A program made the translations under genes and the position numbers. A DNA stretch of 32,123 bases, from NCBI GenBank assembly GCA_945885515.1, contig CAMCZA010000005.1, forward strand, positions 1 to 32,123, written 5' to 3'. The notes beneath the pieces were generated by a model that had not been told where the DNA came from, made no database searches, and saw nothing but the letters and a program-made list of their open reading frames with translations. This stretch comes from Ferrithrix thermotolerans DSM 19514. Lineage in GTDB: Bacteria; Actinomycetota; Acidimicrobiia; Acidimicrobiales; Ilumatobacteraceae. Positions 17,828 to 25,438 of this stretch are shown in pieces (the first letter of the stretch is position 1; the number at the start of each line of letters is the position of its first letter).

Positions 17828-19687
17828 ATGCAGCGACCGAGTGAGGTAATCCCAGAAAAGCCTGGCTCGTATCAATTCAAAGACTCGCATGGGCGCGTCA
17901 TTTATGTGGGTAAAGCGAACAATTTGAGGTCACGACTAAATAGTTATTTTGCTAGTGCCGACACATTGCACCCACGAACAGCAAATATGGTTTCGACTGC
18001 GACGAGTGTTGAGTGGATTGAAGTTCGTAACGAAATCGAAGCATTGATTCTTGAGCACAGTCTGATAAATCGCTACTCGCCCCGTTTCAATATTCGTTTA
18101 CGTGACGACAAGAGTTATCCGTTTTTGGCCGTCACGGTTGACGAGCAATGGCCACGGGCACTCGTGATGCGGGGTCGGAAACGAAAAGGCACCAGGTATT
18201 TCGGGCCGTATCCGCACCCATGGGCGATTCACGAAACACTTGACCTACTTTTGAGATCTTTTCCAGTTCGGACTTGTTCTCCGGCGACTTTCAAACAACA
18301 CGAGCGACTTGGGCGTCCGTGTCTGCTTTTTCATATTGAGAAATGTTCAGGGCCGTGCGTTGGAAATGTAACTCCAGAGGAATATGCGAACCATGTCAAA
18401 GACTTTTTGGACGTAATGGATGGAGAGAGTGATGAAGTTTGCCAGAGAATTCGTGAAGAAATGGCAGTTGCTTCGACGAGTCATGAATTCGAGCGAGCCG
18501 CAAGATTACGCGATCAACTGTCGGCAATAAATCTGGCGCTTGAGCGTCAGCAGATGGTTGGTGAACGCAGTGAAGATATTGATCTAATCGGTGTTGCTGA
18601 AGATGAGTTTGAGGCCGCTGTTCAGGTGTTCTATGTGCGCAAGGGTCGCGTTGTCGGGAGGAAAGGTTTCGTCGTCGACAAAGTTGAAGCGGTAACTAGT
18701 GCTGGCTTAACAAGTCGGATTATTGAGCGACTATACGACGAGTCACCGATCTTGGGTATTCCTAAATTGGTAATAGTTTCGTTTGAACCAGAAGAAGTTC
18801 AGATTCTTGAAGAATGGTTAAGCAGTCTTAGAACTTCGCATGTTGAAATTAGAGTTGCGCAGCGCGGCGATAAGCGTGAACTACACGAACTTGTAACGAA
18901 TAATGCTAAAGAAGAATTGAATCGCCATCGACTTCGTCGGGCATCTGACCATACCGCTCGCTCGCGGGCTTTGACTGAGTTGCAAACTTTGTTGAATTTA
19001 CCCGAAGTTCCATTACGAATTGAATGTTATGACATGGCGCATTTGCAAGGTACGAACTATGTCGGCTCAATGGTTGTACTCGAAGACGGCCTGCCGATGA
19101 AACGCGAATATAGAAGATTCAAGATAAAAGATGTACCAGGCAATGACGACTATGCGGCAATGCGCGAAGTATTGACACGAAGACTGAGTGCTTACATCAA
19201 AGAAAGAGACCAACCAGTTAACGAGCGCGGCGAGAGGCCCGGCAAGTTCTCTTATGCCCCACAACTGCTTTTGGTCGACGGCGGTAAAGGTCAACTAGGT
19301 GTCGCCGAGCAGGTTGTCCGTGAACTTGGTCTTGAAGACGAGATTCCAGTCGCATCATTAGCCAAACGCTTTGAGGAGGTTTTTATTCCGGGAAGTTCGG
19401 AGCCTGTTGAGGTACCTCGTGGAAGTGACGCCCTATTCATGTTGCAGGTCATTCGCGATGAGGCCCATCGTTTTGCCAATCGGTTTCATCGAGAGTTACG
19501 TGGCAAGGCGATGACTTCAAGTTCGCTTGATGGCATCGCAGGTCTAGGGGCAGCCCGCGCATCCAAGTTGGTCAAGGCTATGGGCAGTATTTCGGCGGTA
19601 AAGCAGGCAAGTCGAGAAGACTTGGCGTTGCTGACATGGTTGCCGACTTCTGTTGCAGATTCGGTGTTTCAGCGATTTCATTCCTGA
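17828..19687 (+). CDS. uvrC: UvrABC excinuclease subunit C
   Basis: The nuclease that makes both incisions around a lesion held by UvrB, 619 aa. The N-terminal GIY-YIG domain (residues 10-95; PGSYQF and VIYVGKANNLRSRL) makes the 3' cut. A cysteine-containing region (CSGPCVG) and a UVR domain (about 200-235, TSHEFERAARLRDQLSAI) follow. The RNase H-like domain has ECYDMAHLQGTN, which carries a catalytic Asp, and LLVDGGKGQL, and makes the 5' cut. Helix-hairpin-helix motifs close the protein (IAGLGAARASKLVKAMG). It sits directly after uvrA and before rapZ; the uvrC-rapZ pair is the usual actinobacterial arrangement. Confidence 0.97.
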   Translation: MQRPSEVIPEKPGSYQFKDSHGRVIYVGKANNLRSRLNSYFASADTLHPRTANMVSTATSVEWIEVRNEIEALILEHSLINRYSPRFNIRLRDDKSYPFLAVTVDEQWPRALVMRGRKRKGTRYFGPYPHPWAIHETLDLLLRSFPVRTCSPATFKQHERLGRPCLLFHIEKCSGPCVGNVTPEEYANHVKDFLDVMDGESDEVCQRIREEMAVASTSHEFERAARLRDQLSAINLALERQQMVGERSEDIDLIGVAEDEFEAAVQVFYVRKGRVVGRKGFVVDKVEAVTSAGLTSRIIERLYDESPILGIPKLVIVSFEPEEVQILEEWLSSLRTSHVEIRVAQRGDKRELHELVTNNAKEELNRHRLRRASDHTARSRALTELQTLLNLPEVPLRIECYDMAHLQGTNYVGSMVVLEDGLPMKREYRRFKIKDVPGNDDYAAMREVLTRRLSAYIKERDQPVNERGERPGKFSYAPQLLLVDGGKGQLGVAEQVVRELGLEDEIPVASLAKRFEEVFIPGSSEPVEVPRGSDALFMLQVIRDEAHRFANRFHRELRGKAMTSSSLDGIAGLGAARASKLVKAMGSISAVKQASREDLALLTWLPTSVADSVFQRFHS

Positions 19688-19707
19688 GTACAGACTCCGA
19701 ACTTAGA

Positions 19708-19713
19708 TAGTGT
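19708..19713 (+). promoter_or_regulatory. Candidate -10 box for a leaderless rapZ transcript
   Basis: TAGTGT ends eight bases before the GTG of rapZ in the 34-base gap after uvrC. It fits TANNNT, and no ribosome binding site is visible (TTTAATCA precedes the start). Confidence 0.35.
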
Positions 19714-19721
19714 TTTAATCA

Positions 19722-20588
19722 GTGGCTGACATTTTGTTGATTGCTGGTCTATCGGGTGCGGGTCGCTCATTAGCCGCAGACGACTTAGAAGATCTGGGCT
19801 GGTTCGTTATAGACAATATGCCGACTGAACTAATCGACAAGGTTGTCGAGATTGCGTCTGTTGGTTCAAAACTTGAGAAACTAGCGTTAGTCGTTGGTAC
19901 ACCTACTGCGCAATTAGGAATAGTTGAGGTGTTAAAAAAACTACGACACGGTAGTCATCGCGTGCGTTTGTTGTATCTAGATGCGACGACTGCTGAACTT
20001 GTCAAACGATACGCAACTACGCGACGGAAGCATCCACTGGCTGATGATAAGTCTGGAGTTGAGCAGGCGATAGCCAAAGAAAGAATTCTTCTTGAACCTG
20101 TTAAAGGTGACGCTGATTTAGTAATTGACACTACGAATTTGACTATTCATCAACTCAAATCTCGAATCGGAGAACTGTTTGCCGGTGGCGACGCCAGTGA
20201 CGCGATGCAGGTTTCTGTGGTCTCTTTTGGTTACAAACACGGATTACCAACCGATGTTGATCTTGTGTTTGATGTTCGATTTTTGCCCAATCCTCATTGG
20301 GATGAGAAATTACGTCCCTTAACTGGTCTTGACGCAGCGGTAAATGAATATGTGATGTCGCAAGAACTTTCGCACAAATTTCTCAATGAGTTGTACAGCA
20401 TGTTAAAAATTCTTCTGCCTGCTTACATTGCCGAGGGTAAAAGCTATTTAACTATCGCGATCGGCTGCACCGGTGGTCGCCATCGATCAGTCGTTATTTC
20501 TGAGCAAGTTTTGCAGTGGCTTGGTGAAAATGCTCAACATCCGAGACTTACTCATCGCGACATTATGCGAGTTGACTCGGGGCACTAA
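19722..20588 (+). CDS. rapZ: RapZ/YvcJ-family P-loop nucleotide-binding protein
   Basis: RapZ-family proteins bind and hydrolyse nucleotides; the E. coli member is an adaptor that controls glmS through a small RNA, and the role in actinobacteria is less clear. The product is 288 aa, normal for the family. The N-terminal Walker A is GLSGAGRS (residues 9-16) with Arg15 in the lysine position, which is the usual actinobacterial form. YATTRRKHPL and the C-terminal GCTGGRHRSV are family signatures. The start is GTG. In most actinobacteria rapZ is followed by yvcK (CofD-like) and whiA; here gap follows after nine bases. Confidence 0.95.
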   Translation: MADILLIAGLSGAGRSLAADDLEDLGWFVIDNMPTELIDKVVEIASVGSKLEKLALVVGTPTAQLGIVEVLKKLRHGSHRVRLLYLDATTAELVKRYATTRRKHPLADDKSGVEQAIAKERILLEPVKGDADLVIDTTNLTIHQLKSRIGELFAGGDASDAMQVSVVSFGYKHGLPTDVDLVFDVRFLPNPHWDEKLRPLTGLDAAVNEYVMSQELSHKFLNELYSMLKILLPAYIAEGKSYLTIAIGCTGGRHRSVVISEQVLQWLGENAQHPRLTHRDIMRVDSGH

Positions 20589-20597
20589 GGTTTAGAT

Positions 20598-21608
20598 ATG
20601 ACTATCAGAGTAGGAATCAACGGCTTCGGTCGAATTGGCAGAAACTTTTATCGGGCGATCAAGCAAACTGGTGCAGATATTGAGATAGTTGCGGTCAATG
20701 ATCTCGGTTCGCTTAAGACGATGGCGCATCTTCTCAAATACGACTCCGTGCTTGGTGTGTTACCGAACGAGATATCTGCAACAGATGACGGCATCAATAT
20801 TGACGGCAAACTCTTAAAGGTCTTATCCAAGCGCGACCCCAAAGAGTTGGGTTGGGGAAGCCTCGGCGTTGATCTTGTAATTGAATCAACGGGATTTTTT
20901 ACAGATCGCGATAAAGCATCTGCCCACTTAGATGCTGGAGCACCGTGTGTAATTATCTCAGCACCTGCAACTAATGCTGATGCGACTTTTGTATATGGTG
21001 TAAATCATCAAGACTTTGACGCCAAGAATCACAAAGTGGTTTCGAACGCAAGTTGCACGACGAATTGTTTCGTGCCAATGGTCAAAGTGCTGGATGATGC
21101 GTTTGGTGTTGAGAATGGTTTGATGACAACGATTCACGCATATACGGGCGACCAGTCGATAGTTGACGGGCCCCATAGCGATTTGCGAAGGGCCAGAGCG
21201 GCAGCAATAAATATCATTCCAACAAGCACAGGTGCCGCACGCGCAACAAGTCTTGTAATGCAGTCGATGAAGGGAAAGTTGGACGGAACTTCTTTACGAG
21301 TACCAGTCCCAACGGGATCGATCACTGATTTGGTCGCAAATCTTAAGAAACCGGCATCAGTTGCCGAGATTAATGCTGCATTTAAGGCCGCTGCATCAGG
21401 ACCTCTAAAAAATATTCTTGAATACTGCGCTGACCCGATTGTCTCAAGTGATGTAGTTACGAACCCACATAGTTGCGTCTTTGATAGCGATCTGACAATG
21501 AGTATGGGGTCGTTGGTTAAAGTTCTCGGGTGGTACGACAATGAATGGGGCTATTCGAATCGTCTGGTCGATCTCACTACATTTATTGGGGCAGCACTTA
21601 AGCGTTAG
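20598..21608 (+). CDS. gap: Glyceraldehyde-3-phosphate dehydrogenase (type I)
   Basis: A glycolytic enzyme that oxidises and phosphorylates glyceraldehyde 3-phosphate. The product is 336 aa. The Rossmann start VGINGFGRIGRN, the NAD-type NDLGS loop, catalytic Cys153 in SNASCTTNC and His180 in TTIHAYTGDQ, and the C-terminal GWYDNEWGYSNRLVDL are all canonical. First gene of gap-pgk-tpiA; its TAG is followed with no gap by the pgk ATG, so the three are one transcription unit, and transcription may enter from rapZ. Confidence 0.98.
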   Translation: MTIRVGINGFGRIGRNFYRAIKQTGADIEIVAVNDLGSLKTMAHLLKYDSVLGVLPNEISATDDGINIDGKLLKVLSKRDPKELGWGSLGVDLVIESTGFFTDRDKASAHLDAGAPCVIISAPATNADATFVYGVNHQDFDAKNHKVVSNASCTTNCFVPMVKVLDDAFGVENGLMTTIHAYTGDQSIVDGPHSDLRRARAAAINIIPTSTGAARATSLVMQSMKGKLDGTSLRVPVPTGSITDLVANLKKPASVAEINAAFKAAASGPLKNILEYCADPIVSSDVVTNPHSCVFDSDLTMSMGSLVKVLGWYDNEWGYSNRLVDLTTFIGAALKR

Positions 21609-22718
21609 ATGGTCTCACAACTAGAAGACCTTGGCGACGTTCGCGGCAAGACCGTGTTGGTAAGGACTGATTTCAATGTCCCGATGTCTGGCCCAGATGA
21701 CGCTCGGGTAATCGCTGATGATTTTCGAATTCAAGCGGCATTGCCAACCATTAACTGGCTAATCGGTCGTGGTGCAAAAGTAATTTGTGCCAGTCACCTT
21801 GGGCGTCCAAAAGGTGTGATGACAAAGAAACATTCGATGGCACCAATTCAAAGACGACTTGCAGAACTCGCCCCAGGTGTCGAGTTACTTGAAAATCTTC
21901 GCTTCAATCCTGGAGAAGAAGCAAACAGTCCAGAGTTTGTAAAGCAACTTGTTGAAGGCATCGACCTATACGTCAATGACGCTTTTGGTGCAGCACATCG
22001 ATCACACGCTTCAATTGTCGGCCCGCCAAAGACATTGCCATCTGCGGCGGGGCGGTTATTGCAGCGCGAAGTAGAAGTACTCGGGGAAATGCGAAATAAC
22101 CCTAAACGACCACTAGTGGCAGTGTTAGGTGGAGCGAAGATCAGCGACAAAATCGGCGTAATCGAAGCACTGTCGAATGTTGTTGACTCGTTCGTGATTG
22201 GTGGAGGAATGTGCTTTACTTTCCTCGCGGCCAAGTCCATGCCGATTGGCGATTCTCTGTGCGAAAAAGATCAAATCGATTTTTGTAAAAAACTTCTCGC
22301 ATCAAAAGTAGAAATTCATTTACCTGAAGACATTGTCGGTGTTGATTCTGACGGCCAATTTGCAACTTTTGGCGTTCGACTGCCGCCTGGGGCAAAAGGT
22401 TTAGACATTGGGCCGGGAAGTGCCGCAGCGTTTGCCGACATAATCATGGGCGCCCGAAGTGTCTTTTGGAACGGTCCGATGGGGATGTTTGAAGATTCAC
22501 GATTCGCCGCCGGTACTCGAACTATCGCTCAGGCAATATCAGAGACGAAAGCGTTTACAATTGTCGGCGGCGGTGACTCGGCGGCAGCCCTGGCGCAGTT
22601 TGGTTTTGAAAAAGACGTTGACCACGTTTCAACTGGCGGCGGTGCATCACTAGAGTTTCTTGAACTCGGCGACTTGCCAGGATTGAGCGCGTTGCGAGGA
22701 GCACCAAATGTCAAATGA
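21609..22718 (+). CDS. pgk: Phosphoglycerate kinase
   Basis: It transfers phosphate from 1,3-bisphosphoglycerate to ADP. The 369 aa is at the short end for the family (about 390-400), with loops rather than core motifs trimmed. RTDFNVPM, ASHLGRPKG, ENLRFNPGEE, LGGAKISDK, FWNGPMGMFE and the nucleotide loop GGGDSAAAL followed by STGGGASLEFLE are all present. It starts immediately after the gap stop and overlaps tpiA by 11 bases. Confidence 0.97.
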   Translation: MVSQLEDLGDVRGKTVLVRTDFNVPMSGPDDARVIADDFRIQAALPTINWLIGRGAKVICASHLGRPKGVMTKKHSMAPIQRRLAELAPGVELLENLRFNPGEEANSPEFVKQLVEGIDLYVNDAFGAAHRSHASIVGPPKTLPSAAGRLLQREVEVLGEMRNNPKRPLVAVLGGAKISDKIGVIEALSNVVDSFVIGGGMCFTFLAAKSMPIGDSLCEKDQIDFCKKLLASKVEIHLPEDIVGVDSDGQFATFGVRLPPGAKGLDIGPGSAAAFADIIMGARSVFWNGPMGMFEDSRFAAGTRTIAQAISETKAFTIVGGGDSAAALAQFGFEKDVDHVSTGGGASLEFLELGDLPGLSALRGAPNVK

Positions 22719-23496
22719 AGTTCGTAAGCCAATTATCAGTGGCAACTGGAAGATGAACCATAATCACTTTGAAGCGATTCAATCGATTCAAAAACTTGCC
22801 TATCTTTTGACGAAAGATGATTTCGCAGCAGTTGATGTGACGATACACCCACCATTTACGGATTTAAGAAGTTCACAGACACTTATTGATGCTGACGAGT
22901 TGCAATTCATTTTAGGTGCGCAACATTGCCACGAGGCTGAATCTGGCGCATTCACAGGTGAGGTTTCGGCGCAGTTTCTCGCCAAGCTGAATGTTCATTA
23001 TGTGATTGTTGGACACAGTGAGAGGCGCCAAATCTTTGGTGAGACTGATGAACAAGTTCAGCAAAAAGTAGTTGCCATACAGAAATATTCAATGACACCG
23101 ATTTTGTGTGTTGGCGAAACTCTTGCTGACCGAGAAGCGGGTCTCACACACGAAAAAGTTCTTGGCCAAGTTCGCTCAGCCTTAGCGAAGCGATCAGTCG
23201 AACATGTTCGGTCGATGGTGATTGCCTACGAACCAATTTGGGCGATCGGAACTGGCAAAACTGCAACCGCCGATGACGCGCAGCGAGTCATTAGTTCAAT
23301 CCGTGAGGAAGTATCAAAAATCTCGTCGCCGATGGCGGCAAGTGCGATACGACTTCAATATGGTGGGAGCGTAAAAGCCAGCAATATTGTCCAGATCATG
23401 TCCCAACCTGATATTGATGGTGTGCTGGTTGGTGGCGCGAGCCTTGATTCTGCTGAGTTTGCCCGCATCTGTCAATACCGTCTGCGGGCGGCTTAA
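22708..23496 (+). CDS. tpiA: Triosephosphate isomerase
   Basis: It interconverts dihydroxyacetone phosphate and glyceraldehyde 3-phosphate. The product is 262 aa. Active-site Lys15 (GNWKMN), His103 (VGHSERRQ) and Glu175 (AYEPIWAIGTG) are present, as are the phosphate-binding YGGSVK and GVLVGGASL. The ATG lies inside the end of pgk (11-base overlap), giving coupled translation. In actinobacteria secG usually comes next; here secG is nearly 6 kb away, after the peptide transporter operon. Confidence 0.98.
   Translation: MSNEVRKPIISGNWKMNHNHFEAIQSIQKLAYLLTKDDFAAVDVTIHPPFTDLRSSQTLIDADELQFILGAQHCHEAESGAFTGEVSAQFLAKLNVHYVIVGHSERRQIFGETDEQVQQKVVAIQKYSMTPILCVGETLADREAGLTHEKVLGQVRSALAKRSVEHVRSMVIAYEPIWAIGTGKTATADDAQRVISSIREEVSKISSPMAASAIRLQYGGSVKASNIVQIMSQPDIDGVLVGGASLDSAEFARICQYRLRAA
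23461..23489 (+). terminator. Weak hairpin at the tpiA 3' end
   Basis: GCCCGCA (23461-23467) and TGCGGGC (23483-23489) form a perfect 7-base stem with a 15-base loop just inside tpiA, and a short T-run (CTTTTCG) follows about ten bases later. The long loop and displaced T-run make this a doubtful terminator, but it separates the glycolytic genes from the transporter operon. Confidence 0.25.
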
Positions 23497-23563
23497 CTTT
23501 TCGCCCTTACTCAACGGGTGTTACTGTTTTGATATCTAGATTTCAATTGATTTCTGGATACTC

Positions 23564-23574
23564 AAAGGGGAGAA
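23564..23574 (+). promoter_or_regulatory. Strong Shine-Dalgarno site of the binding-protein gene
   Basis: AAAGGGGAGAA contains GGGGAG seven bases before the ATG at 23580. It is the clearest ribosome binding site in the window and decides this start over an in-frame upstream one at 23529. Most other genes here rely on overlaps or possibly leaderless starts, so this suggests high expression. Confidence 0.65.
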
Positions 23575-23579
23575 CAAAA

Positions 23580-25313
23580 ATGAGAAAAACCACAAAAGTG
23601 GCTCGTCTCGCGTCAGCATTAATCGCCGTGTCATTAATTGGCGCAGCGTGCGGTGGAAGCGATGATGCAGCAACAAGCGATACAACAGCGGCGGTGGCGC
23701 CTGCAAGTTACCCAACAAGTTTGGATGACTGTGCAGCGGTTACTTACGACTACACCAAGCCAGCGACAACTGGCGGAATGACAATTACATACGACATTAA
23801 TCCAGCTGCAGTTTGGGATGACGGTTCACAAATAACCGCCGCCGACTTCAAAGCAACTTGGGAAGCATCCTTGAATACCCCAGCATCAATTTCGACATCT
23901 GGGTATGACCAAGTGACCTCTGTAGAAGCGGGTGCAAGTGACAAACAAGTCGTTGTAACAATGAAGGCTGTTTACGCACCATGGCGTGGATTATTTAGTT
24001 CATTGATCAAGGCTGCGGCAGTCAAGAACACTAAAGATGTCTCGGGTGATTTCGCAGACAACATTCCATTCTCTGGACGTCCTTACAAAATTAAATCATG
24101 GAGTCCAGACCAAATTGTGTTTGTGCCGAACGATAAATATTGGGGTGACGACAAGGCTGTAACGAAGAAATTCGTAATGGTGCCGAAGGCTGACAGCGAT
24201 ACAGAAATCGCAGCAATCAAAGCAGGCGAAGTGGACATGATTTATCCGCAGTTCTACGCAGGCATTGAAGAAGCAGTGAAGCAAGACAACATCGCATCCA
24301 AGATTGATTACGGCGGCGACTATGAAGGTTTATATTTCCAACAGAAATGTGGACCATTCGCAGATCCAAACTTCCGTGCGGCATTCTCGATGTCAATTGA
24401 TCGCGAAGCATTGTTCAAGCAGATCTACATACCACTCGGTGGAAAAGAATTGCTTCAGTGTGGACCGATGGTCCCTGGACCGTTCTGCAATGGAGACGAG
24501 TTTGCAAATAGTTACGACCCGGCAGCAGCAGAAGCATTGTTGACCGAGAACGGTTGGACCAAGGGATCCGATGGTTTCTGGGTTGACCCAAGCGGCAAGG
24601 TTCCTGATGTTCGTTGGATCATTAACACCGGCAACACACGTCGTGAGAGCACTCAGGCATATTTGATTCCGTTGCTAGCTGCAGCAGGTTTCAAAGTGCG
24701 TGCAGATAACTGCCCTGCCGAGTGTTACTTTCAGCAGCGGCTACCGGCAATGGACTACGACATGGCGATGTACATCAGTACAGCGCCACCAGATCCAAGT
24801 TATTTGACTGGCAGTTTCGCTTGCGACCTCATTCCAACTGCAGCCAATAAAAACATTGGTCAAAATAGTGGTGGTTGGTGCAACACTGAGGCGTCAGATT
24901 TGCTTTATGCAGCTGATGTCGACGCTGATGCACTTACTCGCGCAGATAAAATCAAGCAAGTACTCGTGCTGATGGCAAAGGATCATATGATGTTGCCTTT
25001 GATGCAGTTTCCGAAATCAGGATTCTGGCGAAGTGACAAGGTCGGCGGTCCTGTGGATGGTCAACTCAATAATTATGCAGCATTCAATAATATTCACCTG
25101 TGGACTGATGTTGATGGCGACGGGCAAATTGTGCTCGGTGCCGAGCAGTGGCCAGGGTGTCTCAACCCAATCACAGAGTGTGCAAACTCTTCGTGGATGG
25201 TTTGGACAACGGCATTTCAAGTAATGCCAGGTGCTTATGCAACCACGAATGATGCAAAGTATGTAGTCACCAACCTGCTCTCAGGTGAGGCGACTGTAAA
25301 GGTAAATAGCTAG
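23580..25313 (+). CDS. Peptide ABC transporter substrate-binding lipoprotein (family 5), apparently circularly permuted
   Basis: The solute-binding component of the transporter encoded downstream, 577 aa. A signal peptide ends in lipobox LIGAAC, with lipidated Cys24, then a Thr/Ala-rich linker, so it is anchored outside the membrane. From residue 67 it reads like the middle of a family-5 binding protein (MTITYDINPAAVWDDGSQ, then ITAADFKATW), through FRAAFSMSIDREALF to LPLMQFPKSGFWRSD and NNYAAFNNIHLW, where such proteins normally end. It then goes on with residues 515-577 (GQIVLGAEQWPGCLNPIT, ANSSWMVWTTAFQVMPGA, VVTNLLSGEATV), which match the segment that normally opens the mature protein and is missing here from the front. 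The ligand is likely peptides but is not proven. A terminator follows. Confidence 0.88.
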   Translation: MRKTTKVARLASALIAVSLIGAACGGSDDAATSDTTAAVAPASYPTSLDDCAAVTYDYTKPATTGGMTITYDINPAAVWDDGSQITAADFKATWEASLNTPASISTSGYDQVTSVEAGASDKQVVVTMKAVYAPWRGLFSSLIKAAAVKNTKDVSGDFADNIPFSGRPYKIKSWSPDQIVFVPNDKYWGDDKAVTKKFVMVPKADSDTEIAAIKAGEVDMIYPQFYAGIEEAVKQDNIASKIDYGGDYEGLYFQQKCGPFADPNFRAAFSMSIDREALFKQIYIPLGGKELLQCGPMVPGPFCNGDEFANSYDPAAAEALLTENGWTKGSDGFWVDPSGKVPDVRWIINTGNTRRESTQAYLIPLLAAAGFKVRADNCPAECYFQQRLPAMDYDMAMYISTAPPDPSYLTGSFACDLIPTAANKNIGQNSGGWCNTEASDLLYAADVDADALTRADKIKQVLVLMAKDHMMLPLMQFPKSGFWRSDKVGGPVDGQLNNYAAFNNIHLWTDVDGDGQIVLGAEQWPGCLNPITECANSSWMVWTTAFQVMPGAYATTNDAKYVVTNLLSGEATVKVNS

Positions 25314-25360
25314 AAGACAACTTCCAGCAGTTTCAGTAATTGAATTAACTAATTAAGAAT

Positions 25361-25403
25361 GGTGCGTCGATTTGGCAAAGTGTCAAGTCGACGCACCTTC
25401 TTT
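25361..25403 (+). terminator. Rho-independent-type terminator after the binding-protein gene
   Basis: GGTGCGTCGA (25361-25370) and TCGACGCACC (25388-25397) form a perfect 10-base stem; the 17-base loop can pair further (TGGC with GTCA). TTCTTT follows. It lies 47 bases after the binding-protein stop and 35 bases before the first permease start, so it probably lets the binding protein be made in excess over the membrane parts by partial termination, a common design in such operons. Confidence 0.8.
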
Positions 25404-25438
25404 AGTTCAACAGAATGAAATGGAATTTCTAAGAACCA

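Noticed and set aside
19746-19769. RapZ thought inactive because Lys of the Walker A loop is Arg
   Set aside because: Actinobacterial RapZ homologues normally have GLSGAGR at this place, so it is a lineage feature rather than damage.
25101-25145. EF-hand or dockerin calcium loop in the binding protein
   Set aside because: Only DxDxDG is present; the acidic residue needed at loop position 12 is Ala and there are no flanking EF helices or dockerin repeat.
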